From: Jackrogersella multiformis
Taxonomy: Eukaryota; Ascomycota; Sordariomycetes; Xylariales; Hypoxylaceae
DNA: 64,000 nucleotides
Reading direction: 5' to 3'
Assembly (NCBI GenBank): GCA_902806575.1
Contig: CADCXD010000008.1
Location: 1,364,001-1,428,000 of the forward strand
The notes below the pieces were generated by a model. It did no database searches. It was not told the origin of the DNA and saw only the letters and a program-made list of their open reading frames with translations. The translations under genes and the position numbers were made by a program. This document shows positions 58,001-64,000 of the stretch, in pieces (position 1 is the stretch's first letter; each line of letters opens with the position of its first letter).

Positions 58001-61000
58001 TTCTCTCCCAGTCAAGATACACTCAATGCCCATAAGTTTGAAAGAGAGGATATGTTCCGGCTGAACCAAAAAGATACCGCCAGTCTTGACGCAGGAGGCA
58101 AACATCCTTTTCATAGCTTCGATCTCCGTTGGTCCGACCCTCACAGCACGCGAGAATGGCATATGGTAGATCCGTCGATTTAACAGCCCGCCCAGTTTTG
58201 AAACTAGCATCTGGTACATCTGCTTCGACTGCGGCTTTCCAACAATCACTCGCACCAACCGAGAGCCATCTGCGAGGGCCGCGGCAACTCTAGGAACAAT
58301 CACTGAAGACTTGCCTTCGCCCATGTTCAACTGCATGACCGCATTTCTACCAGTTTCCGGACTCCTCATGTTCCTGGAGATCTGCTCCTGAACCGGTCGG
58401 ATCATAATATCACTTTCTATTTCTAATAGTAGCGATTCTGGTTGATCTTGCGGCCGCCAGTTTTCGTGGCCCGGATTTCGCAATTCGCTGATCAAGGCGG
58501 AATGGTTATTTTTTGCTTTCAACAAGCGCTTAGCTCGTTGCAGCCGAGAAATACCTATTCCATACTGAATTAAACAGCCTTTCCAGTCTTCTGGAAGTAT
58601 CATCCAATGACGTCGAGAAAGACGTTGTAGGAAAAAGGCTGGAGACAACCGTGGCCAGTATTGTCTTGAGGCCAACTTAGCCTGGAGGTTAGTCCCAACC
58701 GCTGTCAGTATGGCAGTGTAAGTTTCATCAACGGCCTTCTGGCAGACACTTTGATAACAGGTGAGAAGCTTGTTGATTTCCTCCGTGTTCGATGTCAAAC
58801 TAGACTCTTCCCTACAATCCTGCAGCGACTTGGCGCTGTTTCTTAGATCTGCCACGTAATCTGTCTCATACCCCGATTGTGCTTGTACGTCGAGTCGCCT
58901 TAGTAAAGACGAAAGGAGAGGTACCTGTCTGCTTTCATCGCAAGTTGAGGATATCACAACTTCTATAGTGGATGCTGGCACTTCAGGGGCTGAAAAGGAG
59001 AATACGTCATCATTTCCGATAAATCCAGACTTCGTTGCAGAAGTCCAGGGCCGAAGTCTCGGTGAATTCTGCTCGATCTCGACTGGAGTGACATCCCTAG
59101 TGATATCCCGGTTGATTTGGTTGAGATATCGAACGAGTTGGTGATTATGGAAGCGGGGCCTGAATTTACCTATCGCTTGATTCATAGCCACATCCACATT
59201 TATATATTGACTTAATCCGATCAATACCGTATCATTTGGGCGAGTCGGGGCTTCACATGGCCATTGAGTTCTCAACCATTGATCTAAGGTTTGAATCGCG
59301 TGTTCCTTGTTTTGTTGATATAACCGTGCTTTTCGTAGCCGGAAATCTTTGGCACTCTCGCCTTGATTCTTAGGCAATCTTGCCTCTGGGCTCTGCTCGA
59401 ATTTGTGACAGGTTTGGTTAGAAGTTGTCACTAGATTCAAATTCTGGATGTCAAAGCCAAGGGACACGTCAAACATGCTGATAGTAGGAATAGCAACATA
59501 TGCCATTTCAGGGGCCGCGTAGAAAGAAGCCAAAATCTGAAGAATAGTTATGTCGGCTTCTTCAGCATACGAAATAGTGGCAAACCAGATCATCACTTGA
59601 AATTTGTCAGGCTTCATACCTGGAGTGCTCAATAAACTGTGAAGAGGAACCCAGTATTCAGCGATGAACGTAGGCGAATCCAGAAGAAACCCGGCATCAT
59701 ACTCTAGTCGAGGAACCGACGATAGATGGTCAAGGCCATACATGCGATGCTTTCCATTTCGTGAAAGGAACATCCAGATATAAGTCACAAGGTCTGAGCT
59801 GATTTGTTGCTGTAAGCTGAACCTCTCTTTGGATATCATGCTAGACACAGCAAATGCTTGGGACGCTTGCGCGGAATGCATCTTGTGATCTCTAGCGTTA
59901 TAGTCCACATCATGCTTGGTGGTGTGGTTCTCAGCGCCAAAGCCTGAGGTACGGAGAGTAGAGGAACGAATCAGATCCCGGCGCAATAGAAGCCGTTCAA
60001 CATAGTGCAGATCAGGTAAGGCAACATATGATTCCGGATAGAAGAAATTCGACTCCTCAGCTTGGTCAAATATCGAACGTACAGTTTGGTAAAATTCGCC
60101 ATGCTGAGCCAAAAAGTCAAGTTCCGATGACCAGGCTACGGTTTGCATTGCTCGTTTATCAGGCGGGTAGTAAACTCGTTCTGGTGTAAGCGAGGCGATG
60201 TCCGCCAACAACTCAATATCCTCCTGTGTGAGCCATTTAAAAGACCTAACAGCGGCGGAATTCAAGATAGTCAACGCTTGTTCCGTCCCTGTTTTCCCGG
60301 TGAGTGAGTCTGGCCAGGGAAAAGATGTAAGAGCATGAAGGTACGATATCAACAATCTGCTTTGCATACTGCTATTGTCGATGAGTCTGCCAAGCAAGTC
60401 GTCAACATCGTAGGCATGAACCTTTGTTGTAGGACAAATATCGACCCGAACATATACGCGCTGGCCTCTTCTGAAACTCGTGATCTTTCCGCTCGGGATA
60501 ATAACCTTGCGTCTAAGTCGGCTATCATAGCCTTTTAGCACGAGCTTGCTACTAAGACCAGTGAGGGTTCCAATTGACTGATTTTCATCTATTGACATTC
60601 CACGGAACTGATGCGAAGAGATCGTCGTCTCCCCTTTTGTCAGATAGAACCCAAGTTTTAATCTTGGAAGTTCAATATCTAGAAACGACTCGTGCATAAT
60701 GATATGCATCCAGGTGAGTTTCTCGAGGGATAATAGGGGTTTAAGCACTTCTGCTGCCGTATGACTATGATTGTTGACAAGGAACGAGCTTCCTCTGACG
60801 AGTTGCCAACTAGAACCTGGAACCCCTAGACGGACCAATCTCCAGTTCTTCTCTGAATGATTCCATGGAAGTTCTTGAGCACAGAATTCTACGTAATGAT
60901 TGTCTTTGTTGTACCAGTGAACATAATTATCCACGAACATCGTCGGAAATGAGTCGCGTAGTATATGCCTGGGGGCAAGTTCAAATACTTGATCTCCGAT

Positions 61001-64000
61001 CACCGCTCGAACGAAGAGATTATCGTCTGCCAGACCCAATCCAAGATCTATATGGTGTTCTTGAAACGCCTTCTTGCATGAAAAACGCATTCCGGGAACC
61101 GAACTGGGCACGACTTCTAATATTGACTTGCCAAATACAGTCGAGTACATAGAGTGTTGTTCGTATGTTTTAGGCGGCCGGCTTAAGGGGCTACCGTTAA
61201 TCAGAAGTTCGCCTGTTAATAGACTGAAATGGACCACGAGTGAGTCATTTCCTCTTTCAAATGTTGAAAATACCTCGAGCCAGTGATGGTATGGGGTTTG
61301 AATGACTCGCCACCGGCTGTCCGGTTCAAATGTAGGCCAGCATTGCTTGATCGCGTTGTTCAATGCCGGGCTGTCATTGTGGGTTATCTCATGTGAGAGA
61401 ATACTAAACCCTCGATATGCGAGTCGCTCCCAGCGTCGGTGCATTATGGACACCAACTCTTCAGTTGTTTTCGGTACCATGCAGTGTAGTCCCTCCTGGA
61501 TAACAATAGCGCACTGTATCATTATGCACGCCTGGTCTGGACAGGATAAAATACTACGAAGGTATTCGTTATCGACATCGAATGTATCTACGCAGATAAA
61601 CGCCACTTTGGTTAATTTGTATCGAAGATCGGACCGAATGTCATCCTGGAAGCTTTGTTGGATCTTATTCTCGAGGATGTTGACCCATTTCAGAGTAACC
61701 TTTCGGGTAGCAACGAGGAAATCGAGGCACCTAAGCCTTACTTCTTCCATTGGCGTTAACGAAAGAAGACGTCTAGCCATGGAGATGAAGATACCAAGTG
61801 CTTGGAAACATTGCCAATTTTCCTCGACTCTATGAAGTTTCTCGTACAGGCTGACTAATAAGGCTCCAGCAAAGTCTTTGTCGCTGAGGATTCTATGACC
61901 ATCCCTGAGCACGTTATCATCACTGCATGGTCCTGCTTGGAAGATACACTGTAGGATAACAAGGGCAGTCCTTTCCTTCCTGAAGTCTACGCCAGGTGAT
62001 GCGAGTTGCACCAAGATATTTTGCCACTGAATATTGTAACCCAGAGGAAGAGATGTAAGTGCCTTGTACTCTTCCAAAGTCAAATCACTAGGGCAATCCG
62101 ACTGAGTTGATAACACCATGTTCGGTGGCGGACCATTCGGCTCTTTCACTGGACGATCGATGAACTGTTGTATTGGTGAGGGTTCACTTGCCGGCTCTCC
62201 TGGTATAGAGTATGTGCATTGTCTAGTGATGCTCCAAGTAGTCTCGAATGAGACAACGAAGCAGTCCGTACTATTATCAAAATACTTGAAACGAAGGCCA
62301 TTCTGAAGGCAGACATCGTCTTCAGTTTGTGTGATAACTTCTCTCATGCGGCGATGGGTTCCCGCGTGTGGTTTGTTCTCAGATAACAGCATTATTCGTT
62401 GCGTTGAATCGAACACGCAGAAATGATCCACCAAGGGATAATAGCCGTGTAATGAATATCTCGCCCGTGGGCCCCCCTCAATTTGATATCTCGACTCAAG
62501 GACATCTGACAGTACAAAAAATGTAGTGTCACGCCAATGACCAAAAGAGCAAGGGACTCGCAGCTCAAAAACGGTCGACTTGGCTTGAACTTCATTTCGT
62601 GGCAACGGCCATTCATATATTTCTATATTCAGATCGGCTGCCTCCTTTCTGAGTCGGCACTTCGGACAATTGTTGGCACACCTGTCAGAGTAGGAACCTG
62701 TGATCGTATCGACGTCAACAGTTTCGACAGTCCTGTGCTCAATTTCGTCAGATCGCTGCATCAAATCGTGATATTTGCTCCTTTTTTGCCGAAATTCAGC
62801 GCGCTTTTTCTCCTTGGCTATCCTCGCTTCGTCTTCAATGGCTCTAAGTAGGTCTTGATGTTCAATAGATTGATCGAAATACCGAGCAGAAAAACAGCAC
62901 AGGTTTCCAAAGCTAGATGATACTTCGTAGAAAGGGTATACTGCCCGAGACGAGCGACGCCCCAAGTACTTCTCTATAACCTGGAGCCTTTCCATATGCT
63001 CCTTCAGTGGAAGGTTAAGGTTTTCCAAGAGACCCACTGGTATCCCTGGGTTGTAGTCTTCCAATAAGCTACAAACTCGCACTGCTGATTTGTCGGATGC
63101 AACCCAGAGTTCAAGGATGGTGAGAATCATTATGGACATTAACTCAGGGTTTCCTTTATAGCGTTGGAGCGCTGCTTCATGGTAATTCTTGATCAACCCC
63201 CTCATGATACCAGAAGTATTAGGGTACGATTCATTCCGTGTTGACCATCCTTGGAGATTTGTGGCAACCCAGGACTCAAATGCCACAAGGTTATACGTCA
63301 TTCCCGCACGGTTAGTAAGTGTAGGGGTGAATGAAGGGATCGTAGAAGGGTCATAGATGTCCAAGGGGCAGGTCATCTCAAAGGCAAAGTCACCATTGTT
63401 CTTTCCCCGGTCGTCTATAGAATAGACAAAATTGTCAAGTTTGGGGAGAGAGACCTGAGTGTCCTGCTCAAATCTCAAATCCCGAAGAAGGTGGAAATCA
63501 TGGGAAATATGATGCTTTCCCTGTATATTCAACCATCTGTCTTGTAATATTTGATCTGTTTTCGACAGTGTCGATTCAACGAACTCAATAATAGGTTGAG
63601 AGACAATTCCAGTGATCTTCTGGCTTCGGCGGGAAATCTTGGCACTCATAGCCGACAACAAGTCACTTGGGAGTCTGGACTCATGTGCTCGAGTTAAGAT
63701 ATCAGACATGAAGAACAGCATATACGTCTTGTATATTTGTCCTGGGGATTTGGATGATGCCTCAAATCGTGAGAATTGAAGTTGCAAGGCGACGCGGATG
63801 AGCAACCATAAAGCTGATCTGCGCCACGGCTTAAGACAATCCTTCCAGAAGACCTCTTCCCGTGTGTGCTTTTTGATGCTAGAGACTTCTACAGAACTAC
63901 CGGCACACATTAGAAATGCCAAGAAAAGCTCAGTGACCATTTTCGGGTGTGTGGTATCCCGATTCTCATCATGCATCTTCTGGGCTTTTTTGACTCGGGG
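55092..64000 (-). CDS. giant DUF3638/DUF3645 ATPase-like protein, C-terminal ~2,950 aa (partial)
   Basis: The frame runs off the right edge, so the true N-terminus (probably a DUF6606 domain) is outside the window. The visible exons are 56395-55092 and 64000-56452, joined by a 56-nt intron (GTAAGT..TGTATTAG). The protein is a fungal giant of over 3,000 aa with unknown function. A phosphate-binding loop NMGEGKSS (near 58310-58330), typical of SecA-like or helicase-like ATPases, opens DUF3638. Near the C-terminus comes DEAHTRGTDLKLP (about 56535-56560), then TLGANLTKDRLVQACMRMRMLGRGQS, which crosses the intron and resembles helicase motifs V/VI. An N-terminal zinc-like knot C-A-N-N-C-P-K-C is near 62650. 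Databases often label such proteins as ubiquitin hydrolase-like; no Cys-protease triad was recognised here. Confidence 0.9.

Overview
The window is nuclear DNA of a filamentous ascomycete (Pezizomycotina, probably Sordariomycetes). Four things point there: many 50-170 nt introns with GT/AG ends and CTAAC/CTGAC branch sites; fungus-specific families (HET, CorA-like, DUF3638/DUF3645 giant, PAF-acetylhydrolase-like esterase); AT-rich blocks mutated mainly by C-to-T/G-to-A, as expected from repeat-induced point mutation (RIP); and abundant ACCTAGGTA-type intergenic words. Gene models below were spliced by eye and checked for frame continuity.

Layout, left to right. tRNA-Ile(AAU) (228-301); COG3 Golgi tether (1159-3725); an alpha/beta hydrolase (4281-5437); a tRNA-headed SINE with 15-bp target duplications (5892-6289); a membrane J-domain protein (7292-7981); a secreted PAF-AH-like esterase (8624-9733); a TA-flanked 834-bp palindromic MITE (10858-11691); a beta-trefoil-like protein (12117-12629); two tiny paralogous Cys-rich zinc-binding proteins (13976-14290, 15389-15581); a six-exon CorA-like membrane protein (15813-17926, minus); an arginyl-tRNA synthetase-like protein with altered HIGH and KMSKS motifs (18900-20932); an MFS pseudogene; a C2H2 zinc-finger/coiled-coil protein and a single-pass membrane protein (minus).

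At 25953-33544 a GNAT acetyltransferase gene is cut in two by a 6,921-bp Ty3-type LTR retrotransposon (26088-33008) with two 314-bp LTRs and a 5-bp target duplication. The element is heavily RIP-mutated, but the gene halves join in frame across the empty site.

The right part carries ATM1 (34218-36437), a secreted type-B carboxylesterase (37417-39513), a 3-beta-HSD/C-3 sterol dehydrogenase-like protein (39805-41461), a small 115-aa protein (43590-43937), a newly assembled secreted repeat-peptide precursor whose repeats coincide with exons (45422-46155, minus), a HET protein (48886-50865), a convergent GC-rich pair of SDR and thioesterase genes (51550-53862), and the C-terminal ~2,950 residues of a giant DUF3638/DUF3645 ATPase-like protein that runs off the right edge.

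The genes do not form one obvious pathway; it is mixed housekeeping and accessory sequence. The most interesting items are the exon-repeat secreted precursor, the ArgRS-like protein with lost catalytic signatures, the three well-delimited transposable elements (SINE, MITE, LTR element in GNAT), and the paired micro-exon zinc proteins.
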